A DNA stretch of 64,000 nucleotides from Tritonibacter mobilis (lineage in GTDB: Bacteria > Pseudomonadota > Alphaproteobacteria > Rhodobacterales > Rhodobacteraceae), in assembly GCF_001681715.1 (NCBI RefSeq), contig NZ_LNWY01000008.1, forward strand, positions 58,036 through 122,035, read 5' to 3'. The notes under the pieces were generated by a model. The model searched no databases. It saw only the letters and a program-made list of their open reading frames with translations, and had not been told where the DNA came from. This document shows, piece after piece, positions 50,191 to 58,905 of this stretch. The position numbers and the translations under genes were made by a program. Positions within the stretch are counted from its first letter, which is position 1. Each line of letters opens with the position of its first letter.

Positions 50191-51162
50191 ATGAAAAAAC
50201 TAATCGGATCGATTGCATTTGCAGTGGTGGCAGCAAGCGGAGCCGCGCTGGCTCAGTCTTATCCTGAGCAGGCGGTGACGCTTGTGGTGCCTTACGGACC
50301 GGGCGGCGCATCCGATCTTGCTGGTCGTGCACTGGCAGAAACCGCGCAGCCTTTTCTGGAACAGCCTGTCACCGTGATGAACAAACCCGGCGCAGGTGGT
50401 ATGAACGGCGCGCGTTTCGTTTCCGAGGCCGATGCGGACGGCTATACGCTGCTGCTCGCGCGGGTTGGCATGGCGCTCTCTCCTGCCGTGACGCCTGATT
50501 CCGCAGTTCCGTGGGATGCTTACACATTTGTAGGCGCGCTCGAGGCGACGCCAATGATTTTGGCCGTGCGCAGCGATGCGCCTTATGAAAACGTCGAGGA
50601 TCTGGTCACAACGATCAAAGACAGCAACGGCGCTATGACTTATGCCGCGTCCGGTGCAACTGCGATTGATGGTTTCACCACGCAGGCGCTCTTGGCCGAT
50701 AATGATCTGGACCCCCTCACAGCTGCCACGCTGGTGCCATACAAAGGTGGCGGTGCGCTTGCGACCGCGCTCTTGGGTGGGCATGTAGACTTTGTGGCCA
50801 TGGCTGCGGGTTCGCTGATGCCCCATATCGAGAGTGGCGACATGAAAGCGCTGATGGTTTTTGCACCGAAGCGCGTAGAAAGCCTGCCGGAGGTCGCGAC
50901 CGCCCAAGAGCTTGGTTACGAAAAAGCCGGTCAGATCACCGGCTGGAGTGCGCTTTATGCCCCCAAAGACCTGCCTGAAGAGGTACTCGCCAAATGGCAG
51001 GAGGTTCTGGGCCAAGTCGCGACGGATGAAAAATGGCTGGAGCTTGCGTCCCGTCGCGGCTCGATCTCGACCATTGGAACTGTCGATATGACTGACTACG
51101 CAAAGAGCCAGTACGAACTGTTCAATGGCCTTGCCAAAGACTTTGGCTATCTGCCGAACTAA
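50191..51162 (+). CDS. Tripartite tricarboxylate transporter substrate-binding protein (TctC family)
   Basis: 323 residues from ATG 50191 (GTGAGGTACTC upstream). Signal peptide MKKLIGSIAFAVVAASGAALAQ. The TctC/Bug pattern is clear: 'YPEQAVTLVVPYGPGGASDLAGRALA' and 'QPVTVMNKPGAGGMNGARFV'. Such periplasmic proteins bind carboxylates or amino-acid-like acids and deliver them to TctA/TctB. Confidence 0.92.
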   Translation: MKKLIGSIAFAVVAASGAALAQSYPEQAVTLVVPYGPGGASDLAGRALAETAQPFLEQPVTVMNKPGAGGMNGARFVSEADADGYTLLLARVGMALSPAVTPDSAVPWDAYTFVGALEATPMILAVRSDAPYENVEDLVTTIKDSNGAMTYAASGATAIDGFTTQALLADNDLDPLTAATLVPYKGGGALATALLGGHVDFVAMAAGSLMPHIESGDMKALMVFAPKRVESLPEVATAQELGYEKAGQITGWSALYAPKDLPEEVLAKWQEVLGQVATDEKWLELASRRGSISTIGTVDMTDYAKSQYELFNGLAKDFGYLPN

Positions 51163-51169
51163 GCCTGTT

Positions 51170-51229
51170 GCAGGTGGGTGCTCTGGCATCCACCTGCCGC
51201 TCATAGGCCCAGCCGTTGTGGCTGGGGCC
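51170..51229 (+). promoter_or_regulatory. Two intercistronic stem-loops between tctC- and tctB-like genes
   Basis: GCAGGTGG (51170-51177) pairs perfectly with CCACCTGC (51190-51197). GGCCCAGC (51206-51213) pairs with GCTGGGGCC (51221-51229) with one bulged base. This is the same placement as in the three other transporter operons here. Confidence 0.6.
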
Positions 51230-51267
51230 ACCTCAAACGAGATCCCTACATCTTCAGGAGCATTGCC

Positions 51268-51762
51268 ATGACGAAGCCCGTTTTGCGGGGGCTGTTGGTT
51301 GTCGCGTTCTTTGCGCTCAGTGCCTTCTATCTTGTGCCCGTATTTGTGCCACGTCCCGCCTTTATCCCGGGGTTTGCGCCACCGCCTGACATGTGGCCGT
51401 GGACCGTTTCCGTGGTTGGTATCGTGCTTGGCGTTTTGGCGTTGATTGTTGCGCGACAGGGCAATGAGGACGCAGAGGAACCCATCGACACAGACGGCAG
51501 TTCACTTGCTCGCATGGGATTTCGGTTTGCGGGCTTGCTGCTGGCCTTTGTGTTGTTCTTCGTCGTGATGCCTTACGTCGGATTCCTGGTCGCGACGATG
51601 CTTTTGACCTTCTCCATTGTCTTGATGACCGGAGAACGCAGTTACCGGGTCTGGATTGCACTCCTATCCATCGGTGCGCCGATACTGCTGTTGATGTTCT
51701 TTCACTCCGCGCTTGGTACGCAGTTCCCCAAGGGTGAACTCACCAAGATGCTCGGTTTCTGA
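51268..51762 (+). CDS. Tripartite tricarboxylate transporter small membrane subunit (TctB family)
   Basis: 164 residues from ATG 51268 (CAGGAGCATTGCC upstream), with four hydrophobic segments and a short acidic cytoplasmic stretch ('RQGNEDAEEPIDTDG'). The 'AFIPGFAPPPDMWPWTVS' stretch is typical of the family. It joins the large TctA subunit in the inner membrane. Confidence 0.85.
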   Translation: MTKPVLRGLLVVAFFALSAFYLVPVFVPRPAFIPGFAPPPDMWPWTVSVVGIVLGVLALIVARQGNEDAEEPIDTDGSSLARMGFRFAGLLLAFVLFFVVMPYVGFLVATMLLTFSIVLMTGERSYRVWIALLSIGAPILLLMFFHSALGTQFPKGELTKMLGF

Positions 51763-51774
51763 TCGGAGATACTG

Positions 51775-53259
51775 ATGCTAAACGAGATTCTCGCTGCACT
51801 GGTGGCTGTTGCCACGTTGCAGAACCTTCTGATCATGGTCGCTGGCATCTGGGGCGGTGTGATCGTCGGGGCTATCCCCGGCATGACGGGGACGATGGCG
51901 GTGACGCTGGCGCTGCCGTTTACCTTTTACATGGATCCGGTGCCGTCGATCCTTCTGCTGGTTGCCTTGTATAAAGGGTCTACCTACGGCGGGTCGGTTT
52001 CAGCCATCCTGATCAAGACGCCTGGCACCGCCTCGGCGGCGTGTACGGCCCTTGATGGCTACCCGCTTGCGCAACAGGGCAAGGCAGGCAAAGCCCTGAA
52101 CATGGCGCTTTATTCTTCGGTGATCGGCGATTTCTTGTCGAACATGTCGCTGATTTTCTTTGCGGCACCTTTGGCGCTGCTGGCGCTCCATATCGGGCCG
52201 CCCGAGTTCTTCATGCTGATGCTCTTTGCATTAACCACTGTTGCAGGGGTTTCCGGGAATTCGCTGCTCTTGGGGATGGTCTCGGCATCTCTTGGGCTGT
52301 TGCTGGCGACGGTGGGCGAGGACATGTACGGTTCCTTCCGGTTTGCCTTTGTACCTGACATGCAGGCGGGTCTTTCAATTGCGCCCGTCTTGATCGGTCT
52401 CTTTGCGTTGCCTGAATTGATTAAACTGGTGGTGATGCGCGCCAGCAAAACTGAAGAGGCTGCTGCACTCGGCGCACAACATGTCACCCGAGAAGAGTTC
52501 ATGGGGTCGCTGCGCAGTATCCTGAAAGGGTCCGTGATCGGGTCTATTCTTGGTGCTATTCCGGGCATCGGCCCATCATCTGCGGCGTTCTTCTCCTATG
52601 GCGAAGCCCAACGCAGCTCAAAGAACGGCAGCAATTTCGGCAAAGGTGAATTAGAAGGGATCGCCGCATCGGAATCCGCCAACAATGGCGCATGTGGTGC
52701 AACGATGATCCCTTTGCTGGCGCTTGGCGTGCCGGGTGATGTGATCACCGGTGTGATGCTTGGCGCATTCATGATCCAAGGCCTGACACCCGGTCCACTG
52801 CTGTTTCAGACCAACATGCATGAGATCTACATGCTATTGATTGGTATGCTGGTGTCTTCGGTGCTTTTGCTGTTCGCAGGAAAAATCACCATGCGCATGT
52901 TCTCCAAGGTGGCGCATATTCCACAGACATTGCTGACACCCTTGGTGCTCCTGCTTTGTATCTTTGGAATTTACTCCATTGCCTCCAGCACATTCGACGT
53001 GGCGGTGTTGTTGGTCATGGGAGTTGTGGGGTTTGCAATGTTCCTGCTGAACATTCCCGCTGCACCCTTCCTGATCGCGTTTATCCTGGGGCCAATGATC
53101 GAAGAAAACTTGCGCCGCGCATTGGCGATTTCGCGTGGTGATCCCGCGGTGTTGCTCTCTTCACCGATCACATGGGTCTTCGCAGCGCTGATCATCTTTG
53201 TCGTTGGGCTAACCATCCGCCGCGAATTTACTAAATCAAAAGAAAGGCGAGTCGCGTAA
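51775..53259 (+). CDS. Tripartite tricarboxylate transporter large membrane subunit (TctA family)
   Basis: 494 residues, about 12 hydrophobic segments. 'GAIPGMTGTMAVTLALPFTFYMDPVPSILLLVALYKGSTYGGSVSAIL' contains the TctA glycine-rich signature, and a second one appears as 'GAIPGIGPSSAAFFSYG'. It is the secondary, ion-driven channel of the TTT system. Its stop overlaps the start of the peptidase gene (TAATG), which links transport to hydrolysis of the substrate. Confidence 0.92.
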   Translation: MLNEILAALVAVATLQNLLIMVAGIWGGVIVGAIPGMTGTMAVTLALPFTFYMDPVPSILLLVALYKGSTYGGSVSAILIKTPGTASAACTALDGYPLAQQGKAGKALNMALYSSVIGDFLSNMSLIFFAAPLALLALHIGPPEFFMLMLFALTTVAGVSGNSLLLGMVSASLGLLLATVGEDMYGSFRFAFVPDMQAGLSIAPVLIGLFALPELIKLVVMRASKTEEAAALGAQHVTREEFMGSLRSILKGSVIGSILGAIPGIGPSSAAFFSYGEAQRSSKNGSNFGKGELEGIAASESANNGACGATMIPLLALGVPGDVITGVMLGAFMIQGLTPGPLLFQTNMHEIYMLLIGMLVSSVLLLFAGKITMRMFSKVAHIPQTLLTPLVLLLCIFGIYSIASSTFDVAVLLVMGVVGFAMFLLNIPAAPFLIAFILGPMIEENLRRALAISRGDPAVLLSSPITWVFAALIIFVVGLTIRREFTKSKERRVA

Positions 53260-54461
53260 TGACACTCCTGAGCGAAATGAGCTTCGCATCTGATGACCTG
53301 ACCGGAAAGGCTGCAGAGCATCTGGCAAAGCTGATCTCATTCGATACGGTCTCTCGTAATCCCAACCGCCCGCTCATTGATCACATGGCGGATTACCTCG
53401 GTGACTTGGGCGCGCGGATCACGATTTTGCCGGATGAGACCGGAGCCAAAGCCAACCTTGTCGCGGCCTTTGGTCCAAAGGACACTGCCGGGGTTGTTTG
53501 GTCGGGCCACACGGATGTGGTCCCCGCAGAGGAGCCGGAATGGCAGAGCAACCCTTTCGTGGCGGAGGTCCGAGACGGCAAGCTCTATGGTCGTGGGGCC
53601 TGCGATATGAAAGGGTTCGCGGCCTGCGCAATGGCTGTTGCACCGCAGCTGGCGGCGGCCAAGCTGTCGCGTCCTGTCTATCTGTGCTTTTCCTATGATG
53701 AGGAAGTGGGCTGTCTGGGAGCGCCAGCGATTGCAGAGTATCTGAAGCAATTGCCGGTACCACCAGAGTTTGCGATCATCGGTGAGCCGTCGATGATGAA
53801 GCTGATCACTGGGCAAAAAGGCAAAATCGCCATGCGGGCTCATGTGACGGGAACGGCTGGCCATTCTTCCTTTGCTCCTGAGCATGTGAACGCGATTGAA
53901 TTCGCTTCCAAAGCGGTGGAGCGCATCTCTGAATGTGGCAAGCGCTATGAGCTGGAGGGCCCGTTTGATCAGGACTTTACCGTTGCGCACGCCACTATGC
54001 TGGTGACGATGGTACAGGGTGGCGTTGCAACCAATGTGACGCCCGACAGCTGTGAATTTACGTTCGAATTACGCTCTATCAGCGGGATGGAGCCCGAGCA
54101 GGATATGAAGAGCCTGCTGGCGGACATCACCTGCGATATCGTGCGCCCCATGGAAGAGAAAATCCCCGGAACAGGTATTCGTTTTGAGCAAATATTCTCG
54201 TATCCAGCGATGGGAGAGGCTCGTAACACCACTGGGTTTAATCGATACGCGCATCTTATGCCCGCGTGGGGCGGTAAGGTGTCGTATGGCTCAGAGGGTG
54301 GTGTCTTCGAACAAATCGGTGGGATTCCATCCGTCATCGTAGGGCCGGGATCAATCGAGCAAGCGCATAAACCCAACGAGTTTGTCGAGCTTGAACAACT
54401 TGGGGAATGCCTGCGTTTTCTGGGAAAGGTCGTTGAGTTTTTGTCAGAGCCGACCCCCTGA
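53259..54461 (+). CDS. M20-family metallopeptidase, acetylornithine deacetylase (ArgE)-like
   Basis: 400 residues. Metal sites: His and Asp in 'WSGHTDVVPAEEPEW', Asp in 'GRGACDMKGFAA', and the catalytic Glu pair in 'FSYDEEVGCLGAPA'. The dimerisation domain follows ('IAMRAHVTGTAGHSSFAP'). It would deacylate an N-acyl amino acid. Since it is translationally coupled to the TTT transporter and not in an arginine operon, it more likely acts in catabolism of an imported N-acyl amino acid (inference). Confidence 0.88.
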   Translation: MTLLSEMSFASDDLTGKAAEHLAKLISFDTVSRNPNRPLIDHMADYLGDLGARITILPDETGAKANLVAAFGPKDTAGVVWSGHTDVVPAEEPEWQSNPFVAEVRDGKLYGRGACDMKGFAACAMAVAPQLAAAKLSRPVYLCFSYDEEVGCLGAPAIAEYLKQLPVPPEFAIIGEPSMMKLITGQKGKIAMRAHVTGTAGHSSFAPEHVNAIEFASKAVERISECGKRYELEGPFDQDFTVAHATMLVTMVQGGVATNVTPDSCEFTFELRSISGMEPEQDMKSLLADITCDIVRPMEEKIPGTGIRFEQIFSYPAMGEARNTTGFNRYAHLMPAWGGKVSYGSEGGVFEQIGGIPSVIVGPGSIEQAHKPNEFVELEQLGECLRFLGKVVEFLSEPTP

Positions 54462-54494
54462 TCAATATCTCTAGTGTCTTTTATTACTGAGTTG

Positions 54495-54534
54495 ACGCGG
54501 CCTCGTTCTTGTAACGGGTCCGCGTTTGTCTTTT
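54495..54534 (+). terminator. Intrinsic terminator of the TTT-peptidase operon
   Basis: ACGCGGCCTCGTT (54495-54507) pairs with AACGGGTCCGCGT (54513-54525) with two mismatches, loop CTTGT, followed by TTGTCTTTT. This is a well-formed Rho-independent stop 34 bp after the peptidase gene. Confidence 0.75.
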
Positions 54535-54653
54535 GGGGATCGGTTAGGAGGCCTTTCGCGGTATCGTTTGCGGCGTTGTGACCAGAGCATTCCTATTTCA
54601 ACTCTACCTTGAATTTGTCCCTCCGCAGGCTCATAGTGCCTTAAAATTATTGT

Positions 54654-55739
54654 ATGATTTTGGGATGTGCCGGGACAATGGCAGACGAGGACTATTGGCA
54701 AAATATTGGTGCTGATGCGGTGAATGGAAAAGGCCCTTCGCCCGTGTCTGCGGTAGAAATCAAGCGCTTTGATGAAGGCTTGCCGGTCGTCCAAAAGATC
54801 GGTCAAGCGGTGACACCTCAGGAGGTTCTTCCTGATGATTTCTTGTCCCCAGATGGTGCAATCTTTGCGGTCTTGGATGCCAGCTGTCTTGAAAGCCTCC
54901 CTGTATTGTTGGAGGCGGAAGGTCTTGAGCATGTGAGCCTGTTTTCCGGGGAACTGGCGAGTGCCGCGGGCGATGCGGCCCCCTATCTGGTCAGGTTGCC
55001 AAAAGAGTCTGACCTGCTGCGCGCATTGCTGACCACATCAGAGGATGGAACGGTCAAAGCCGGTGCGTTCTGGGCGGCGCAAGCTGGGATTTTTGTGCAA
55101 ACGTCGCTCTCGCTCTCGCAGCTGCGGACGCATTTGCGGCGTTTTATGCGGGTGCTGGACGCGCACGAACGGGCGTATTTTTTCCGTTTCTGGGAGCCTG
55201 TATGTGCCGAGGCGTATTTCTCTGGACTTGATACTCGTGCGCCAAAAGCGGCGCGTTGGTTTCATCCTCATGATATGTCGGAGCCACTCATGGCGATGTG
55301 GTTTCCAGTGCATGCGTTGGATGGCGCAAACTCTCTGGTCCGTTGTACGCCCAATCGCGAGCTCAAACACGTGACAGCTGAGCGCGGCAGCTTTCGGCTT
55401 GATCAGGCAGATTTAGAGATCTTTTCGCATTTACAGTGGCGACGTGATGTAGGGCTGATTGCGGATAAACTAAGAGACACACCGTTTGAAATAGACCTGC
55501 CGGACCGAGATCAGTTGCTCATGCTATGTGATGCGACCATGCGGCGGATGATTGGATACGGTTTTACGCAGCTGGATATGCTGTATTTGCTCTGCGTCTG
55601 GGAGGTTCAATACGGCCCCACGTTTGAACAGCAAAAGGACGCAAAGTCAGTGCTTCAGATCATGGGGCGTATGGAGAAACCCGCCGAATGGCGGTTTGCC
55701 CAAGTCAAAGACGAGATGATCGCGCACGAGGCCGAGTGA
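54654..55739 (+). CDS. DUF4123 domain protein, type VI effector adaptor/chaperone-like
   Basis: 361 residues; the start may be ATG 54654 or ATG 54678 (MADEDYWQNIG), neither with a good ribosome-binding site. From about residue 60 the DUF4123 pattern appears: 'GAIFAVLDASCLESLPVLLEAEGLEHVSLFSGEL', 'APYLVRLPKESDLLRALL', 'FVQTSLSLSQLRTHLRRFMRVLD' and 'YFFRFWEPVCAEAYF'. DUF4123 (Tec/Tap) proteins load effectors onto VgrG spikes. Here it is convergent with a Tle1-like lipase, 5 bp apart, and no VgrG is in the window. Confidence 0.85.
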   Translation: MILGCAGTMADEDYWQNIGADAVNGKGPSPVSAVEIKRFDEGLPVVQKIGQAVTPQEVLPDDFLSPDGAIFAVLDASCLESLPVLLEAEGLEHVSLFSGELASAAGDAAPYLVRLPKESDLLRALLTTSEDGTVKAGAFWAAQAGIFVQTSLSLSQLRTHLRRFMRVLDAHERAYFFRFWEPVCAEAYFSGLDTRAPKAARWFHPHDMSEPLMAMWFPVHALDGANSLVRCTPNRELKHVTAERGSFRLDQADLEIFSHLQWRRDVGLIADKLRDTPFEIDLPDRDQLLMLCDATMRRMIGYGFTQLDMLYLLCVWEVQYGPTFEQQKDAKSVLQIMGRMEKPAEWRFAQVKDEMIAHEAE

Positions 55740-55744
55740 TCAAA

Positions 55745-57157
55745 TCATTTGGCCTGACCGGCGTCATTCCAGTCGATTGAACGCTCAAAGCCCGGTTCTG
55801 GCGACATGCCGATCTTGTCGAAGTTTGACGACATATGCCCAAAATCGCGCAAGGCGACGCGTCGCATATCAGCAGAGGGTGTTCCGCCGGATCGCATGGT
55901 TTGAGCTAAGGTTTGCAGGTCTCCTGGGATGGCATATTCGCCACTGGTTGGCAGATCGCCCAATGGAACGCCGCCTGCAACGGCCGCGTCGTACATCATC
56001 GCAAGTGGGATACGGGACAGGCCGAGCTGAACCCACGGTCTGTCGAGGCGCGCAGCGGTGGTATAGCTGTAAATATTCGCCACGAAACCGGCAAGGCCCC
56101 GAGCGGGTGTTTCTCTGATCGGACCCGGCTCGTTAATCAGGCCGCCACGCGGGTCGCCTCGATCAATCCAGCCTTCGCTAACATAGAAACTCTCGAGCGA
56201 GTCTCGCGCCGCAGCGGCTTCGGCGACATCCGCAGCACGTGCTGCCTCGGCATCTGCACGGCTATGAAAGGTTCTGGTTCTTGCTTTCTCCACCAGCGCT
56301 TCACTGCCGGTGCCCGCGTAACCGCCACCGATGTCCGAATGCGCGCCTGTGCAGGATTTATATGGCCCCCCTCCGGGTGTGTTATGATTGAGGCGGAAAT
56401 TCTCTCGATATTCGTTTTCTGCCACGAGGTGCATAATGCCATCAGCCTGGGCAGTGGACATATGGACGTTTACGGGGCCGTTGTCGTCATTGGTGCCAAG
56501 CCCGACGGCTGCAACCGTGTCGAAAATTCCAACGAACCGAATGCGTACATTGCGCCCTGCGGGGAGGGAGGCGCGATTATGATCGACATGAACGCCACGC
56601 AGCAGAGAATAGTCCAGCGCGTCATATTCGATGAAACCCTGACGAAAGCAATTGACGAAGTAGCGCGCTGCCGCCGCGCCTCGACTAAAGCCAAACACGT
56701 CCAGCACGACCTCAGTCGGCTCCACACCGGGGCTTAATCGTCTCACGCGATTGCCGACCTCGACACAGGCGTCAAAAACACGGGCTTCTACACCGGTTGG
56801 GCCCATGCCCACCGCTGCGCCAGTTTTGTTTCGTGGGTTCCAGTCAGCTTCGCCAGCAGTGGTGCCAATGCCTTCCATGTAAATTCGATCGCGCTTGATG
56901 GCATAACCGCAAGAGTTGCGGGTCCAGTAACGAGAGGAATATTGGTAAAGGTCATTGAGCAGCACGACGTTTGTGAGCGACGAGTTATAACTGTCCGAAT
57001 AGTCACTTGAAGGTCCCCGGACGTTTGCCGCGTTGTTACCGGTGCCATCAAAAAACACCCCGATTTCGAGTGTGACCGCCGGGCAGGTCTGCGCGATATT
57101 CCCGGCAGATCGGTTGAGGCCTTGAGATTGTTGTGATGCGCTCTCGGTCAAGCTCAT
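55745..57157 (-). CDS. Tle1-like (DUF2235) phospholipase, putative type VI secretion effector
   Basis: 470 residues. The alpha/beta-hydrolase nucleophile elbow GFSRG is in 'LDVFGFSRGAAAARYFVNCF'. 'VTLEIGVFFDGTGNNAAN' at the N-terminus, 'FVGIFDTVAAVGLG' and 'GAHSDIGGGYAG' supply the other family motifs, including the Asp and His regions of the triad. DUF2235 proteins of this length are antibacterial lipases of the Tle1 class. No N-terminal signal peptide is visible, as expected for type VI cargo. It is the third gene after a DUF1851 protein and a lipoprotein, all with 4-bp overlaps. Confidence 0.88.
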   Translation of the reverse strand: MSLTESASQQSQGLNRSAGNIAQTCPAVTLEIGVFFDGTGNNAANVRGPSSDYSDSYNSSLTNVVLLNDLYQYSSRYWTRNSCGYAIKRDRIYMEGIGTTAGEADWNPRNKTGAAVGMGPTGVEARVFDACVEVGNRVRRLSPGVEPTEVVLDVFGFSRGAAAARYFVNCFRQGFIEYDALDYSLLRGVHVDHNRASLPAGRNVRIRFVGIFDTVAAVGLGTNDDNGPVNVHMSTAQADGIMHLVAENEYRENFRLNHNTPGGGPYKSCTGAHSDIGGGYAGTGSEALVEKARTRTFHSRADAEAARAADVAEAAAARDSLESFYVSEGWIDRGDPRGGLINEPGPIRETPARGLAGFVANIYSYTTAARLDRPWVQLGLSRIPLAMMYDAAVAGGVPLGDLPTSGEYAIPGDLQTLAQTMRSGGTPSADMRRVALRDFGHMSSNFDKIGMSPEPGFERSIDWNDAGQAK

Positions 57158-57732
57158 GATGCAGGCTCCGGGCAGGTGGTCTGATCTGGGACGGGTGGGT
57201 AATCAAAACGAAGCGCTTCGGCCAATAGCGCGTGTGCATCGACCTCGGCAGAGATATCTCGATCTTGCGTGGGGGTGCGTGTACCGCATTCGGACGCGAG
57301 ATCCTTGCCAGAGCCTGTGTCCGAAGGGTCGGTCCCTGCCACAAACTGCCCATTTGGTCCGAATATGAGCGTTATCGAAGCGGTATTGAGGGAATTTCGC
57401 AGAAGGTCATCTGGCGAAACTTCCAGCGACGCTTCCCATGCGCGGTCAGTCAGCAACTCGACCCATTTGGCCGACACAGCGACGGTATCTTTGTTACCTG
57501 CTGACCAGCTCAACATATAAGCTCCAAGGTCGCGTGGTATATTTGCGTCTTCCGCCTCGCCCGCCACAACCGTGGTATTAAACGGAATTTTCAATCCCTC
57601 AACCTTCGCCTCCGTCACCAAGACAGGAGAGTAGGAATAGCTGGTCATGGACAGGTTGGCCTGTGTCGGGGCCTCTTTCCAGCACCCGGTCAGGGCCAAC
57701 ATTGCCATCAGCGCGGCCCAAACCTTTGTCAT
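57154..57732 (-). CDS. Predicted lipoprotein, likely periplasmic immunity protein of the Tle1-like lipase
   Basis: 192 residues starting MTKVWAALMAMLALTGC, a lipoprotein signal with lipidation Cys17 (lipobox LTGC). The mature part is acidic with several Cys near the C-terminus ('SECGTRTPTQ', 'QTTCPEPAS'). Immunity proteins for Tle1-class lipases are typically periplasmic lipoproteins encoded beside the effector, and this gene overlaps the lipase gene by 4 bp. Sequence family not recognised with certainty. Confidence 0.75.
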   Translation of the reverse strand: MTKVWAALMAMLALTGCWKEAPTQANLSMTSYSYSPVLVTEAKVEGLKIPFNTTVVAGEAEDANIPRDLGAYMLSWSAGNKDTVAVSAKWVELLTDRAWEASLEVSPDDLLRNSLNTASITLIFGPNGQFVAGTDPSDTGSGKDLASECGTRTPTQDRDISAEVDAHALLAEALRFDYPPVPDQTTCPEPAS

Positions 57733-58442
57733 TTGGGTGCTCCTATAGTGCGGATGTTGGGCCGACCTGTCGCCAAATCAGACAGATACCAAACCTTGCT
57801 TTGCGCGCGATCCAGCAACCACTCCGGATAATGCGCGGCATATAGTGCATCAAAACGTGGGTGAGGATCTGCAGTGATCGCTTCGCCCGGCGCGTAGATC
57901 ACCATGCGTGGCAGTGGATCGAAGGCCTCTTTTGCGCGCTCATACATGGGTTGCTGGTTCTCGTCCGTCATGTCGAGAATAAGCCCCTCTGCTTGCAGAA
58001 GCAGTTCCAGCGCCACGGTGTCGGGGTGTGACTTCATCTCCGGACGATGGAAGAAAGGGGCTTCAATCAGACCGAGCACGATATTTACATGCACGATCCA
58101 GTGCTGTTCGCTCCACAAGAAGAGATCCCCAAACGCGGTATGTGCAACTGCATGAACATTTGGCACACCGAATTCATCACTAAAGTCCGGATCGCCTTGG
58201 AAAATCGCATTGGTGGCTTCACGCAGCTCGGCCGGAACACACAGACGCAGCCGACCATCGGCAAGATCCCCGACTCCGTAGTTGTCCCAGAAGTCGAGAA
58301 GCAGCGGAACCACTTTGCCTTCATGAAAGGCAATTTCTTGTGATCGGACATCCACCGCGTTCTTTAACGGGCCTCGGTCGCGGACCAGATTGCTAAGTGC
58401 TGTGTCAGCCGATTGGCCGGGTAGGTTGCTTCGAAAACTCAT
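57729..58442 (-). CDS. GAD-like / DUF1851 domain protein (type VI immunity-type)
   Basis: 237 residues. The N-terminal GAD-like part reads 'VVPLLLDFWDNYGVGDLADGRLRLCVPAELREA' and the DUF1851 part 'HAVAHTAFGDLFLWSEQHWIVHVNIVLGLIEAP'. Similar two-part proteins (Tdi1-like) neutralise or accompany type VI effectors in the cytoplasm. It is the first gene of the three-gene unit and overlaps the lipoprotein gene by 4 bp. No signal peptide is visible, so it is cytoplasmic and cannot be a second periplasmic immunity factor. Confidence 0.75.
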   Translation of the reverse strand: MSFRSNLPGQSADTALSNLVRDRGPLKNAVDVRSQEIAFHEGKVVPLLLDFWDNYGVGDLADGRLRLCVPAELREATNAIFQGDPDFSDEFGVPNVHAVAHTAFGDLFLWSEQHWIVHVNIVLGLIEAPFFHRPEMKSHPDTVALELLLQAEGLILDMTDENQQPMYERAKEAFDPLPRMVIYAPGEAITADPHPRFDALYAAHYPEWLLDRAQSKVWYLSDLATGRPNIRTIGAPK

Positions 58443-58905
58443 GGGTACAAAAATCGCTGTCTATAGGTGTCAGGAATACATGAACCATTCGTTCGATCAA
58501 CCCAAGCTGTTCTCTCTTTGATTGTACCCTCGGCGAGGGTTCGCCGACGAGGCGGCCCTATACCGGTGCGTTGCCTCGCGACCGGTGGATTTTGGAGCGT
58601 TCATTAAAAGTCTAATAGCGATAGCACTTTGGGGGCATGATCTGCGAAATATGCATGGGGTTGGCCTGACCGTGCAGAGCCGACCTTTCACGAGGCGAGC
58701 GTAGTTTCGCGCGTTGTCGTTTCGACCATCTGGACACTTGAGCAGGTCGCATTTAACGGGTGCGCAGCTTTCGCCAATTTGGCGTGGCAGTGCCACGTTT
58801 GTTAGTATGCCGTACATATCCTTTTGGTAGAAAGCGGATCTCGCTCGTTTTTAGCGTATTGCGTACCGCCGGGTTGGGCAAAAGAACTTAGGCTCAATAG
58901 GTCTC
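58443..58905. other. 463-bp divergent intergenic region
   Basis: No supported gene. It should hold promoters for the type VI-like unit (minus) and the Hint gene (plus). A short perfect hairpin, ACCCTC-GGC-GAGGGT, lies at 58526-58540. Short open frames here show no ribosome-binding site or recognisable sequence. Confidence 0.5.

Noticed and set aside
50200..51231. 343-codon antisense frame opposite the TctC-like gene
   Set aside because: The plus strand has signal peptide and family motifs; the antisense protein is Arg/His/Cys-rich shadow sequence.
55913..56737. 274-codon plus-strand frame opposite the Tle1-like gene
   Set aside because: The minus-strand lipase has the complete motif set; the overlapping frame has none and no start signal.
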